Positions 1 through 9,070 of a stretch of 64,000 nucleotides of DNA are shown in pieces. The stretch is from Dehalococcoidia bacterium. GTDB lineage: Bacteria > Chloroflexota > Dehalococcoidia > DSTF01 > WHTK01. Under the pieces are notes generated by a model. The model was not told the DNA's origin. It ran no database searches and worked only from the letters and a program-made list of their open reading frames with translations. A program made the translations under genes and the position numbers. Numbering within the stretch: position 1 is the first letter of the stretch; each line of letters starts with the position of its first letter. The stretch spans positions 1-64,000 of the forward strand of contig WHTK01000014.1 of the NCBI GenBank assembly GCA_009377745.1. Reading direction: 5' to 3'.

Positions 1-366
1 GGTGGGGGAGGATGCGGCCAGAGCTGCGACGGATATGTCTTCTTCGGCTGCTGGTTGGGCGGGCGCCTGTTCTTCCGGAGCAGAGGCGGACGGCGTCGCT
101 GTTGGTCCCGGCCGGTCCGGCGCCGCGCTGGCCTGGCTCAAGGGCGTGGGGCTGGCTTCGAAGCCGATGGAGTCCGCCGCGCCGGGGGTTGCGAGGGTGG
201 CAAGCAGCAACTCGGTCCGCGAGGGGGGCTCCTCGCCGGAGGCGAAGCGTCCCAGTAGCAGCAATGAGCCGATCACCAGGATCGCAACGACAGCGAACGC
301 AACCATGCTGTGGTCGTTGCGGGTGGGATCGTCCTCTTCGGGGAGGAGGTCTGGGTCCGGGCTCAT
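1..366 (-). CDS. Membrane-anchored protein with Pro/Ala-rich outer region, partial
   Basis: The reading frame opens with ATG at 366 and runs off the left edge, so only the first 122 codons are visible. It has a short acidic N-terminus (MSPDPDLLPEEDDPTRN), one hydrophobic segment at about residues 22-41, then a low-complexity stretch rich in Pro, Ala, Ser and Thr, as in extracellular linkers. Its ATG overlaps the TGA of the upstream gene (ATGA arrangement), so the two are probably co-transcribed and translationally coupled. The upstream gene encodes a Tat-exported protein, so this one may also act at the cell surface. No family can be assigned from the visible part. It is also too short to tell whether a folded domain follows. 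Confidence 0.6.
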   Translation of the reverse strand, partial: MSPDPDLLPEEDDPTRNDHSMVAFAVVAILVIGSLLLLGRFASGEEPPSRTELLLATLATPGAADSIGFEASPTPLSQASAAPDRPGPTATPSASAPEEQAPAQPAAEEDISVAALAASSPT

Positions 367-1550
367 CGGGAGCGCATCTCGCCGTCCCAGCGCCACTCTT
401 TGCCCTCGTTGGCTGAGGTATCAGTGAGGCGCCCGGCACCCTTCTTTTCAGACGTCTTCTCAGGCTCGTCTTCTTTGCCCTTGGGCCCGCTGCTCTTCGT
501 GACGGACTGGGTGGTGGTCTGCTTTTCCGCCGGCTGAGGAGTGTCACCGGGTCCACTGGAGCGCCGGTTCTCCTGCTCCTTGTCGTCTTCGTCATCGTCA
601 CGCTCGTCGCGGGGCTGGTTCGCCGAAGGGGGCTGAATCTGGTTGGGGCGCATCTCACTGAGCAGCGGCCAGACGTCAGGCGTGGTCCTGCCGAAGCGCC
701 AGACCGAGACGGCGTCCATGCCGATGCTTTTGCCGTGACCAACGAAGCGGCGCCAGGCGTCCGTGTGCGCCGTGCCCTGACCGACGGGCCGGATCGGCCG
801 GCCGAAGGAGCCGAGGGCGCTGTTGGTGACATCGAGGATCAGCTCCGGGGTGACGCCATCGCCGCCGACCTCGAAGCCCCAATCTCGCAGGAGGCGGTAA
901 TTGGCGGAGGAGTTGAAGGTGTCCCAGTAAGTCTGGGGCGCAATCTCGTTGCTAAAGGCCGCGAATTCGGCCATAGGGACAACATCAACCTGCCAGGGCC
1001 GTGGATCCGGCGCCACCGAGAGCCAGGCATTGGGCTGCAACCGCCGTAGCTCCCGGCCGAACTCGAGGGCCTCGTCCGGGCCGGCCTGCCAGTAATGGCC
1101 ACCTTCTGGTGGCTCGAGGTCGAATGTGAGGCTGCGGGCGCCGGCGCTGAGGACCTCGGCGCACATCTGCGCTTCGCGGATTGGGTCATTGCCCTTAACA
1201 ACGCACCAGGCGTGAAAGGGCACGCCGGCGGACTCGAAGTATCTGGCTACTGACTGGATATCGCGCGGTCCGCCGATGGCGCGTTCGTGCTGATCAAAAG
1301 TCGACATCCAGCTTGCGCCGTCGTGGGTCTTCAGGAGGATGCCGACACCGAAGGTCGAAAGGACGCGACGCACGTGCTCCGGCGTGCCATCCTCGCCGAA
1401 CTGCCAGACCCAAGAAAGGTGGTTCTGGCGCTGCTTATTCTGGACGGCGCCGTCCGCGGATCCAGATCGGCCGATAGCGGCGGCAGCCACGCCCGCCCCC
1501 AGGGCCGCGAGTAGCTTGCGCCTGCTGATGGTCCCGGAAAGTGCCCGCAA
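363..1550 (-). CDS. Tat-exported TIM-barrel-like (glycoside-hydrolase-like) protein
   Basis: A 395-residue protein with a twin-arginine signal near residue 10 (SRRKLLAALGAG) followed by a hydrophobic Ala-rich stretch. The central ~270 residues contain patterns of a (beta/alpha)8 barrel such as those of putative glycoside hydrolases: FGVGILLKTHDG, a 'FHAWCVVKG' strand, SLTFDLEPPEG and SVAPDPRPW. Acidic residues after the DLEP strand could be catalytic, but this is inference. The last ~90 residues are charged, low complexity and probably disordered. I chose the TTG at 1550 because AGGAGG (1561-1556) lies five bases before it. The ATG at 1568 has no ribosome site and would put the Shine-Dalgarno inside the gene. 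The substrate is unknown. Confidence 0.65.
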   Translation of the reverse strand: MRALSGTISRRKLLAALGAGVAAAAIGRSGSADGAVQNKQRQNHLSWVWQFGEDGTPEHVRRVLSTFGVGILLKTHDGASWMSTFDQHERAIGGPRDIQSVARYFESAGVPFHAWCVVKGNDPIREAQMCAEVLSAGARSLTFDLEPPEGGHYWQAGPDEALEFGRELRRLQPNAWLSVAPDPRPWQVDVVPMAEFAAFSNEIAPQTYWDTFNSSANYRLLRDWGFEVGGDGVTPELILDVTNSALGSFGRPIRPVGQGTAHTDAWRRFVGHGKSIGMDAVSVWRFGRTTPDVWPLLSEMRPNQIQPPSANQPRDERDDDEDDKEQENRRSSGPGDTPQPAEKQTTTQSVTKSSGPKGKEDEPEKTSEKKGAGRLTDTSANEGKEWRWDGEMRSR

Positions 1551-1660
1551 GGTTGCCTCCTGGCGCATTTGGTTAGCGTGAGGAGGGCTTGCCGGGAAGA
1601 TGCGGCTGCGCGGCCCTGCTCACCAGGGCGGCCACGAAACAGCCGCAAAGGGGACGTTCC

Positions 1661-1689
1661 TTGTTAGGGGTTATACGTCGCCGTATAAT
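1661..1689 (+). promoter_or_regulatory. Near-consensus sigma-70-type promoter
   Basis: TTGTTA at 1661-1666 and a perfect TATAAT at 1684-1689 are separated by 17 bases. This is the best housekeeping-type promoter I found in the window. Transcription would begin near 1696. No protein gene follows on this strand before a hairpin with a T-run about 35 bases later, so the promoter seems to serve a short RNA. Confidence 0.65.
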
Positions 1690-1695
1690 GCATGC

Positions 1696-1766
1696 TGCAG
1701 GGGCACTGTTTGCGCGGGCGCCCTGACATAGAGCCCAGGACGACTTGCCCTCGCCCGGGCTCTTTT
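1696..1766 (+). ncRNA. Candidate small RNA (~70 nt) of unknown function
   Basis: Between the promoter and the terminator lies a ~70-nt transcript with no start codon supported by a ribosome site. It can fold into two hairpins. The first pairs CAGGG (1698-1702) with CCCTG (1721-1725). The second is the terminator stem GAGCCC (1731-1736) with GGGCTC (1757-1762), followed by TTTTCT. Promoter-hairpin-terminator with nothing coding is the layout of a free-standing sRNA. It is much too short for 6S RNA and I recognise no Rfam family. Confidence 0.45.
1731..1766 (+). terminator. Rho-independent terminator of the candidate sRNA
   Basis: GAGCCC and GGGCTC form a six-pair stem with a 20-base loop, and a short T-tract (TCTTTTCT) follows at once. 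The large loop lowers confidence slightly. Confidence 0.5.
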
Positions 1767-2033
1767 CTATTCAGCTAGGTGTCGGTTTAGGGGAAGCTTT
1801 TTTGTTCTCTATAGACCGCCATAGGTACACCCACCACTACGCCTCCATGTCCCACCGGTCGAAAATTCGCCTACGCTCGGCCGGGTACCTGAACGAGAGT
1901 ACGGTCTTATTTCATATACGGTCAACGGAATTCCGTTACAGATTCATCTATCGAGCGGATATGTAATGTTAGGGCCTCCGATTACATACGAGCGGGCCCC
2001 GGCGAATCTGGCGCGAGTTGCAGAAGACGGGGT

Positions 2034-2486
2034 CTAGACGCCTGACTGCGGCTCCGGTGAATCGGCGGAGCGCAATGACGGATTGCTCTCAGGCGAGAGG
2101 TCTGTAACGGAGAGTAGGCCGAAGAAGCGCAGGTTGCGCGCCCCGTGGCGCTCCAGGATCTCTTTGACCTCGTAGGCCTGGTCCTTGTTCTGAACCTGCA
2201 CCGCGACGACATCGTTGCCATTGCGGGCTTCTTCTTGATACTGCGTCAGGAAATTAGGCTCTTCGCTGAGATGGTCCTGCACGGCCTTGACCAGCTTGGC
2301 CAGCGGCCCCGCATTCTCACCCTTTGGGTCGACCGTCTCGGCGATGTCGTTGCCGCGAAACAGAAGTAGCTGGTCGAAGCCGTCCTGCTGTAGCTCCCGC
2401 GTAACTGCCTCGGCGGCTGCCGGGCCACTGATCACGGCGACTACGTGATTGTTGGGGATGGTCTCGTTCTGCTGCTGCTCTGACAT
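2034..2486 (-). CDS. Conserved-looking small cytosolic protein, function unknown
   Basis: A 150-residue soluble, acidic protein that I do not recognise. The first ~115 residues look like two beta-alpha units of similar plan: HVVAVISGPAAAEAVTREL then an LLLFRG strand, and later DVVAVQVQNKDQAYEVKEIL then an LRFFG strand. The arrangement suggests an internally duplicated alpha/beta fold, perhaps a stress or regulatory domain (inference). The last ~30 residues are Ser/Pro-rich. The ATG at 2486 is chosen because GGAGG (2498-2494) is seven bases upstream; a TTG two codons earlier is too close to it. It has no operon partner: the neighbouring gene is divergent. Confidence 0.6.
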   Translation of the reverse strand: MSEQQQNETIPNNHVVAVISGPAAAEAVTRELQQDGFDQLLLFRGNDIAETVDPKGENAGPLAKLVKAVQDHLSEEPNFLTQYQEEARNGNDVVAVQVQNKDQAYEVKEILERHGARNLRFFGLLSVTDLSPESNPSLRSADSPEPQSGV

Positions 2487-2757
2487 GTCCAACCCTCCAA
2501 GAGCAGGATGCGAGCCGCATCGTCTCTGTGGCGCTCCATGGGTTTGAGGACACGTAACGTTTCTATCGCAGGCGCGGTACGCGCTCCGTCCTGGTCCGGC
2601 CGGTTGCCCGTGGCAGAGCTTGAGTTCTCATCACCAGCGCGAGATTTCGGGAGCCGTCAGCAAGGCTAACGTAACTGGACGGCCCCTACAGTCGCAGGGA
2701 AGGAGGTGCAACATTTGCTGCCGAACTAGTATCTATCCTCTCGATTCCGCGACGGCC

Positions 2758-3174
2758 ATGGCCGTGCTTACCGTCGGCCTCTTCAAACCGGTCTACTGGT
2801 TGCCAAACAAGCCTGAGTACGCTGTCAACTGGGAGCGGGTCATCCCAGAGGAGGGGACCGTAGTCAACGCCTCGCTGTCTGACCAGTCGTTAGAGCTGAA
2901 CATTTCCCCGGCGATCAGCGTCTTCGCCCACCACAGCGGCAAACGCCTGGCGGCCAGCGTCTACTTCGAAATCGCCGCCAAGTATGCCGAGAAGGTGGGT
3001 GGCGAGATCATCCAACGGGCAACCGTGGTGGGCTGCAAGGACGGCGACCATCCGCAGGAGCTGCTGATCGCCAAGTACCCGGCGCTACCTCTGAGCTTCG
3101 AGCGCATTTGCCCCGGCTTCCGGGCCGTCCTCCTGGAGGGCGGCGCTGACGAGGCCGTCCGCAGAGCCAGCTAG
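2758..3174 (+). CDS. Hypothetical protein with uncertain start
   Basis: The product is at least 138 residues from ATG 2758 (AVLTVGLFKPVYWLPNKP...). No family is recognised. It has alternating hydrophobic strands and one clear amphipathic helix (FEIAAKYAEKVGGEII). The start is a real puzzle. An almost perfect ribosome site, AAGGAGGTG (2700-2708), lies 45 bases before this ATG, and the in-frame codon correctly spaced after it is ATT (2713). Starting there would add a Cys-rich 15-residue N-terminus. TTG 2620 is in frame but has no ribosome site. A strong terminator follows 13 bases after the stop, supporting a real transcript. Confidence 0.5.
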   Translation: MAVLTVGLFKPVYWLPNKPEYAVNWERVIPEEGTVVNASLSDQSLELNISPAISVFAHHSGKRLAASVYFEIAAKYAEKVGGEIIQRATVVGCKDGDHPQELLIAKYPALPLSFERICPGFRAVLLEGGADEAVRRAS

Positions 3175-3187
3175 ACCATCGAAGAAG

Positions 3188-3216
3188 AAAGGGAGGCTTC
3201 TTGGCCTCCCTTTCTT
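3188..3216. terminator. Bidirectional rho-independent terminator
   Basis: AAAGGGAGG (3188-3196) pairs with CCTCCCTTT (3205-3213) around an eight-base loop, with a T-rich end on the plus strand and an A-run giving T's on the minus strand. It sits between the 3' ends of the hypothetical gene ending at 3174 and the small minus-strand gene ending at 3239, so it can serve both. Confidence 0.8.
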
Positions 3217-3238
3217 GATGCCTGGCACGGGGCGGCTG

Positions 3239-3409
3239 CTACACGGACCGCATGCCGCGGCTGGTTTTCGCCAGCGCTTCAGCCAAGCGAATTTTGTTGC
3301 CCCGCTGATTCGGGCGAATTCCCTCCCGATGGGAGCGCTGCTGCCGCATCAGGCTGGCGGCTTCATCGAAGGCGTTGGCGGTGCTGACGTGCTTCTCTGT
3401 CGTGTTCAT
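3239..3409 (-). CDS. Small basic protein, 56 residues, function unknown
   Basis: The frame MNTTEKHVSTANAFDEAASL... ends RGMRSV and codes for 56 residues. It is rich in Arg, Gln and Asn in its second half, with no cysteines and no membrane segment. Support comes from context. It fills an otherwise empty interval, its codons look like those of neighbouring genes, and its stop lies just before the bidirectional terminator at 3188-3216. Against it, no good ribosome site precedes ATG 3409. The basic, short composition could suit a nucleic-acid-binding protein, but that is only inference. Confidence 0.45.
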   Translation of the reverse strand: MNTTEKHVSTANAFDEAASLMRQQRSHREGIRPNQRGNKIRLAEALAKTSRGMRSV

Positions 3410-3552
3410 GGCTGCATTGTCGCTAGAAGGTGTTAACGTGCCATCAAACCGATGTGCGTCCGCATTTCGGCTTCTTCACTCAAACGCACTGCAGACGTCA
3501 GACCGGGGCAGAGTGGTCTCGGCGCTGCTAGGATTGGGGTAAGGAGGGTGTC

Positions 3553-3666
3553 ATGAACGCTCAGACACCAGCGCACATCTGCAGCCAGTGCGGCGCAACT
3601 TTCCCAACCGAAGCCCAACTGCGGGAGCACGTTAGCAGCGCCCACCGGCAGCCGCAGAACCGCTAA
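3553..3666 (+). CDS. C2H2 zinc-finger mini-protein (37 residues)
   Basis: A 37-residue product that is essentially one classical zinc finger. It has C10-x2-C13, F17, L23, then H26-x4-H31, which is the C-X2-C-X12-H-X4-H spacing with both conserved hydrophobic residues in place. GGAGG at 3543-3547, just before ATG 3553, is a good ribosome site. Such single C2H2 fingers occur in bacteria but are uncommon and usually sit in longer proteins (Ros/MucR type). The role could be DNA, RNA or protein binding. Its TAA overlaps, tail to tail, the TAG of the convergent phosphofructokinase gene by three bases. Confidence 0.7.
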   Translation: MNAQTPAHICSQCGATFPTEAQLREHVSSAHRQPQNR

Positions 3667-4955
3667 GCCAGAGCCGCCTCGTACTCGAGGAGAGGGGCGA
3701 ACTCCCGCCGCAGCTCCTCAAGCGACATGCGGGCCAACGTGGCGAGCCGCTGTGAAGTAGCGTCGTCTTCCAGGCTGCGCCGGTCGAGCCGGATCATATA
3801 GTCACGCGCGACCCGGTAGTACTCCGAGTTGATATCGACCAGACGCACGCGCGTCCGCCCTGTCTCGGGGTCGATCAGGTCCTCGAACGGCAGCACAGTG
3901 ATATGCACGCCATCCAGGCAGACGAAGCCGCCGATGGTGAGACGCTCGTCCTGGGGTTCACGCAGCAGGAAGTTAACTGCCTCATGCCCCAGCGTCCGCG
4001 TGTAGTCGATATCGAACGGTATGGGTTGGGTGCAGCGTAGCTCGTAGCCGAGGGTGACGTCCGTGAGGCGCATCTGGTCGCCGCGAGCCGCGAACCGCCG
4101 CTGCACGCGCTGCTTGATCAGGCTGGCCAATGGTATTTCCGCGAGTGCGACGTGGCCGTAAGGGTCGTAGCTGAGGTCAATCCCGGCGGCCTGGCGCAGC
4201 TCATCCGGGTCGATCTTCTCGCCGACGCCTTCGGCGACGATGGCAACGCCATAGCTCTGGCCGTTGAGACGCCGCTTCAGGATAGCGCCTTCGATGACGC
4301 GGCTAACGTCGTCCAGGCTGATGCGGGAGCTGGGAAACTCCTCCGGGATGATCGTCAGCGTGGCGCCGGCCGCCTTGCCAATACCAAGCGCCAGATGTCC
4401 CGCCTTGCGGCCCATGACGATGACCAGGAACCAGCGATTCGTGGTGCGGGAGTCCTCCATGATGGTCAAAACCAGCTGGGTGCCGACATAGCGGGCGCTC
4501 TCGTAGCCGAAGGTCGGCATGCTGGCCGGCAGCGGCAGGTCGTTATCGATGGTCTTGGGCACGTGAGCGACGCGCAGGGCGCCAGCAGCTTGTTTCGCGA
4601 CCGAAGCCGCGGAGAACGCCGTATCGTCGCCGCCGATCGTCACAAGGTCGGTGACGCCGAGTCGCCCGAGGACGTCGACGACGCTCTGGAGGATCTCGGG
4701 GCTGCGGGTAGGGTTTTCGCGTGAAGTCCGCAGGATGGAGCCGCCCTGGAAGTGGATGCGGGATACGTCCTCGATGCCCAGCTCCCGGACCATGTCGGAG
4801 CGGCCATCGACCAGGTGTTCGAAGCCATCGTAGATCCCGAGGACGGACATGCCGGAGTTGCGCGCTTCGATGGTGGCGGCGCTGATGGCGCTGTTGATTC
4901 CGGGCGCCGGTCCGCCGCCAACGAGAATGCCGAGCCGTCTGGAAGAGCCGTTCAT
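3663..4955 (-). CDS. pfp: Pyrophosphate-dependent 6-phosphofructokinase
   Basis: A 430-residue phosphofructokinase-family protein converting fructose 6-phosphate to the 1,6-bisphosphate in glycolysis. The N-terminus carries the PAPGINSAI nucleotide/phosphate loop. The decisive motifs are GGDDT, where ATP enzymes have GGDG(S/T), and PKTIDNDLP, where ATP enzymes have PGTIDND. The second Asp and the Lys are the known marks of the PPi-dependent group, whose reaction is reversible. A downstream MGRKAGHLA motif belongs to the sugar-phosphate site. ATG 4955 is preferred over GTG 4964 because AAGG lies eight bases before it. The length suits the ~400-440-residue bacterial PPi enzymes. Confidence 0.9.
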   Translation of the reverse strand: MNGSSRRLGILVGGGPAPGINSAISAATIEARNSGMSVLGIYDGFEHLVDGRSDMVRELGIEDVSRIHFQGGSILRTSRENPTRSPEILQSVVDVLGRLGVTDLVTIGGDDTAFSAASVAKQAAGALRVAHVPKTIDNDLPLPASMPTFGYESARYVGTQLVLTIMEDSRTTNRWFLVIVMGRKAGHLALGIGKAAGATLTIIPEEFPSSRISLDDVSRVIEGAILKRRLNGQSYGVAIVAEGVGEKIDPDELRQAAGIDLSYDPYGHVALAEIPLASLIKQRVQRRFAARGDQMRLTDVTLGYELRCTQPIPFDIDYTRTLGHEAVNFLLREPQDERLTIGGFVCLDGVHITVLPFEDLIDPETGRTRVRLVDINSEYYRVARDYMIRLDRRSLEDDATSQRLATLARMSLEELRREFAPLLEYEAALA

Positions 4956-5146
4956 ATTCACCACCTTCCGTTGAGGATCAAGGCGAGCGCCACAGAAGGC
5001 GTCTCCATAGATTTAACCACAGTCGAATTTGCGCTACCGAGCCCACAGCTCATGCGGGATTCTTTACGCAGCCTTAACGGGGAAGCCGCTCGCGTTTGAG
5101 CCAGGATTGAGGGTCGTCGGGCGACCCTATTACAGGAGGTGATGAA

Positions 5147-5620
5147 ATGGTGTCATCCGCAACTAAGCCTCGGGTCCTTGAGCACATGCAGCGCACCCAG
5201 GCAGACGTAATCTGCCTCTATCTCAACGCCAAACGCTACCACTGGTACACCTACGGGCCGCTGTTCCGCGAGTTGCACCTGCTCTTCGATGAGATTGCGG
5301 CGGTGGCCAACGGCCAGATTGACCCCTTTGGCGAACGCCTGCGTATCCTCGGCGGCGACCCCATATCTTCGCCTGACGAGATCAAGACGGCGGCGTCCGT
5401 GGCCATGTCGTCCAGCAAGCACTCACTCAGCGAGATGCTCTCCGAGGCGTTGGCCAACGAGAGGCATATTATCCAGGAAATGAAAGAAGGCGCGAGCCTG
5501 GCGGAAGAGGACAACGACCCCGGCAGCGTTGACCTCTACTCGCGCTCGATCCAGGACCACGAGAAGTACGCGTGGTTCCTGGACGAGACGCTACGTCGCG
5601 TCGACGGCGTCATCACCTGA
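5147..5620 (+). CDS. dps: Dps-family ferritin-like DNA-protection protein
   Basis: A 157-residue member of the Dps family, which forms 12-subunit cages that oxidise and store iron and shield DNA under stress. The ferroxidase-site signature is visible early: a YHWYTYG segment, then FRELHLLFDEIA, which provide the His, His, Asp and Glu ligands at the subunit interface. A long helical C-terminal half ends DHEKYAWFLDETLR. The start is certain: AGGAGGTGA ends five bases before ATG 5147. The N-terminus is short, with only a few Lys/Arg residues, so direct DNA binding cannot be inferred. A strong GC hairpin follows the gene. Confidence 0.9.
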   Translation: MVSSATKPRVLEHMQRTQADVICLYLNAKRYHWYTYGPLFRELHLLFDEIAAVANGQIDPFGERLRILGGDPISSPDEIKTAASVAMSSSKHSLSEMLSEALANERHIIQEMKEGASLAEEDNDPGSVDLYSRSIQDHEKYAWFLDETLRRVDGVIT

Positions 5621-5641
5621 ACAGGGCTTATCCAGTGAGTG

Positions 5642-5665
5642 AGGCCGCGGCTGAACCCGCGGCCT
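5642..5665. terminator. GC-rich hairpin after dps
   Basis: AGGCCGCGG (5642-5650) pairs perfectly with CCGCGGCCT (5657-5665) around a six-base loop. There is no T-tract, so it may be a terminator needing other factors or an mRNA-stabilising stem. Confidence 0.45.
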
Positions 5666-5681
5666 GACGAGTTGGGCTACG

Positions 5682-7115
<1,434 letters not shown>

Positions 7116-7145
7116 CGCGGCGATGCAAGGAAAGAGAGATACGCG

Positions 7146-7166
7146 GGGGCCATCTGGCCCCTTTTC
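7146..7166 (+). terminator. Rho-independent terminator after fumC
   Basis: GGGGCC (7146-7151), loop ATCT, GGCCCC (7156-7161), then TTTT. It separates fumC from the sigma factor gene. Confidence 0.85.
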
Positions 7167-7224
7167 ATTCTCCCGGTAGCCAGATACCCTAAATATAGGC
7201 AGAAATCGCTAACGAGATTGCAAA

Positions 7225-8508
7225 ATGGCTGATACAGAGATCGAAGAGCGAGAAGAAGTCGTCCAACGGCTTTCGGTTGAGCAGGAGGCTGAGCTTCCGG
7301 GCTCGGTGCAATTGTACCTTCAGGAGATCGGCGCCGTAAGGCTGCTGATCGCCGCCGAAGAGGTTGAGCTGGCCAAGGAGATCGAGAATGGCCGTCTCCT
7401 GGCGCGCTATCAGCGCGAGCTGACGGCTGAGGGTCAGCATCTCTCTTACAGCGACCTCGCCCGGCACCTGCTAATGCGCGTCCAGATGCTGGTAGACCGC
7501 ATCCGGCCGATTATCGCTGCCGACGGCGAGAGCTACTCTCAACTGCTGTTCTCACCTTCGCTACAGCAGTCTATCGGTATGGAGATCGATAAGGACCTGG
7601 CGGAGGCCATCGCCGATGTCATAGGGACGTCAGGGGTACAGGTCGTGGATGACCTCTGGGAGCTGTCCGTGGCCAGCCGGATGCTTTCGCCGGAGGAATT
7701 GGACGCGGGCCCGGACGATGAGGCCGCGGTGACGAAGCTCGGCAAGGAGCTGCGGGACGCGGAGCGGCGGGCCGGCGAGGCCAAGGACCGCATGATGCGG
7801 GCAAACCTGCGCCTCGTAGTCGCGATTGCCAAGCGCTACCAGAACCGCGGCCTGCCGCTGCTCGACTTGATCCAGGAAGGCAACACCGGCCTGATCCGCG
7901 GCGTCGAGAAGTTCGACTACCGGCGAGGCTTCAAGTTCAGCACTTACGCGACGTGGTGGGTCCGCCAGGCGATCACGCGCGCCCTGGCCGACCAGTCGCG
8001 CACGGTGCGCCTGCCGGTGCACGTTGTCGAGAGCGCGAGCAAGTACCGCAAGGCGCTGGATGGACTGCTGGTGGAGATGGGGCGCGAGCCGACGAAGGCT
8101 GAGATTGCCCAGCGCATGGGGATCAGCGTTGAAGCCGTCGAGCAGCTGCAGGAGGCCCTCGCCCGGCAGCCGATCTCATTGGAGCAGCCGCTCAGCCAGG
8201 AAGGCGACGGCAAGCTGGAGGACGTGATTGAGCAGGTCATGGTCTCGCCCATCGAAGAGGCGACGGCGGAGCTGCTAAAAGACGACCTCTCGACGGCGCT
8301 GAAGGTCTTGCCACCACGGGAGCGGGAGATCATCACCCTGCGTTACGGCCTCAGGGACCGGCGCCAGCGGACGCTGGAGGAGGTTGGGCGTCACTTCAAC
8401 CTGACGCGCGAGCGCGTGCGACAGATCGAGGCCCGCGCGCTGGCACAGCTGCGCAAGTCGCCGGAGATGCGGTCGCTGCTGGACTACCTGCACAACGGTG
8501 ACAGCTAG
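7225..8508 (+). CDS. sigA: Principal RNA polymerase sigma factor (SigA/RpoD group)
   Basis: A 427-residue sigma-70 protein. Region 1.2 is visible in the first 60 residues ([11 protein letters not shown]). Region 2 carries core-binding and -10-recognition motifs: [30 protein letters not shown] and [14 protein letters not shown]. Region 3 follows, and region 4.2 ends with [18 protein letters not shown], the -35-binding helix-turn-helix. The perfect match to primary-sigma wording and the presence of regions 1.2 to 4.2 make this the housekeeping sigma or a close paralogue. The promoter at 1661-1689 is the kind it should read. No strong ribosome site precedes the ATG. Confidence 0.93.
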   Translation: MADTEIEEREEVVQRLSVEQEAELPGSVQLYLQEIGAVRLLIAAEEVELAKEIENGRLLARYQRELTAEGQHLSYSDLARHLLMRVQMLVDRIRPIIAADGESYSQLLFSPSLQQSIGMEIDKDLAEAIADVIGTSGVQVVDDLWELSVASRMLSPEELDAGPDDEAAVTKLGKELRDAERRAGEAKDRMMRANLRLVVAIAKRYQNRGLPLLDLIQEGNTGLIRGVEKFDYRRGFKFSTYATWWVRQAITRALADQSRTVRLPVHVVESASKYRKALDGLLVEMGREPTKAEIAQRMGISVEAVEQLQEALARQPISLEQPLSQEGDGKLEDVIEQVMVSPIEEATAELLKDDLSTALKVLPPREREIITLRYGLRDRRQRTLEEVGRHFNLTRERVRQIEARALAQLRKSPEMRSLLDYLHNGDS

Positions 8509-8544
8509 CAGGACGGCCCTTTAAGCCAAGCCGTAGCGCGGAGC

Positions 8545-8628
8545 ATGGACGACTTCGCTCGGGCGACGGTGGCTTTCTTCGCCATCATCGACCCGATCGG
8601 CAACATTCTCGTCTTCATCGCTTTACGC
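8545..8628 (+). pseudogene. Remnant of a MarC-family membrane protein gene
   Basis: The first ~28 codons read MDDFARATVAFFAIIDPIGN then ILVFIALR. This is the characteristic opening helix of MarC/UPF0056 membrane proteins (a FAIxDPIGN motif), normally ~200 residues with six membrane segments. After this helix the similarity stops abruptly at a 15-bp tandem duplication, and only a short unrelated tail follows. The rest of the gene is missing, so I read this as a 5' fragment left by a deletion. Confidence 0.55.
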
Positions 8629-8633
8629 TGTAA

Positions 8634-8663
8634 ATTGTCGCAGGCTGGATTGTCGCAGGCTGG
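8634..8663. repeat. 15-bp tandem duplication
   Basis: ATTGTCGCAGGCTGG occurs twice back to back, exactly where the MarC-like reading frame loses similarity. It may mark the deletion junction. Confidence 0.8.
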
Positions 8664-8701
8664 CCGGATCCGCGGCCCTGGTAGCCAGCCCGCGACAACC
8701 G

Positions 8702-9070
8702 TCACTGAGACGCGGCCTGTTGATAATCCTCATGTGACGGATCACTCTGGCCGGGTACCGGCAGGCGCACTTCGCGCATAACCTGTAATTCAACCTTGCA
8801 GAGACCAACACCCTCGCCGCAGACGCGGGCGATGCCTGCCTCTGAGAGATCGGCGTGGTAGGGGCCGCAGCCAGGACAGCTGTCTTGGCGGACGGTGAGG
8901 ATGCAGCCGGTGGGGCCGCAGACGCTGATCAACGTCCCGCAAGGCCACTCACGGTTGCGAGCGGGGCCAACGGCGATGATCGACGTGTCCGCGGACGCGT
9001 AAGTGCCTTTGCCGCACCCGAGGGGTTGGCCGTTGTACTGAGCGCCGTAGTGAGTGACTATGCCACCCAC
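8702..9070 (-). CDS. RlpA-like double-psi beta-barrel protein, 3' part of a frameshifted gene
   Basis: The 122 residues carry a small secreted-type double-psi beta-barrel, as in RlpA and expansin-like proteins: THYGAQYNGQPLGCG, a CGTLISVCG strand pair and a C-terminal HADLSEAG motif. There are eight cysteines, suggesting disulfides outside the cytoplasm. GTG 9070 is probably not the true start. The same frame stays open upstream to about 9305 and encodes a hydrophobic leader (NFLSIGLLVVAFSVGG) and a Pro/Gln-rich linker. An ATG at 9309 with AAGGAGG five bases before it is in a different frame and stops after seven codons. A one-base shift near 9286-9304 would give one exported ~200-residue protein. 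Confidence 0.6.
   Translation of the reverse strand: MGGIVTHYGAQYNGQPLGCGKGTYASADTSIIAVGPARNREWPCGTLISVCGPTGCILTVRQDSCPGCGPYHADLSEAGIARVCGEGVGLCKVELQVMREVRLPVPGQSDPSHEDYQQAASQ

Noticed and set aside
1924..1937. Perfect palindrome AACGGAATTCCGTT
   Set aside because: A 14-bp perfect palindrome is expected a few times in 64 kb by chance, and no gene start is nearby.
1745..1966. A 73-codon frame after the sRNA terminator
   Set aside because: No ribosome site, it follows a terminator, and composition is not coding-like. The stretch 1767-2033 is AT-richer and otherwise empty.
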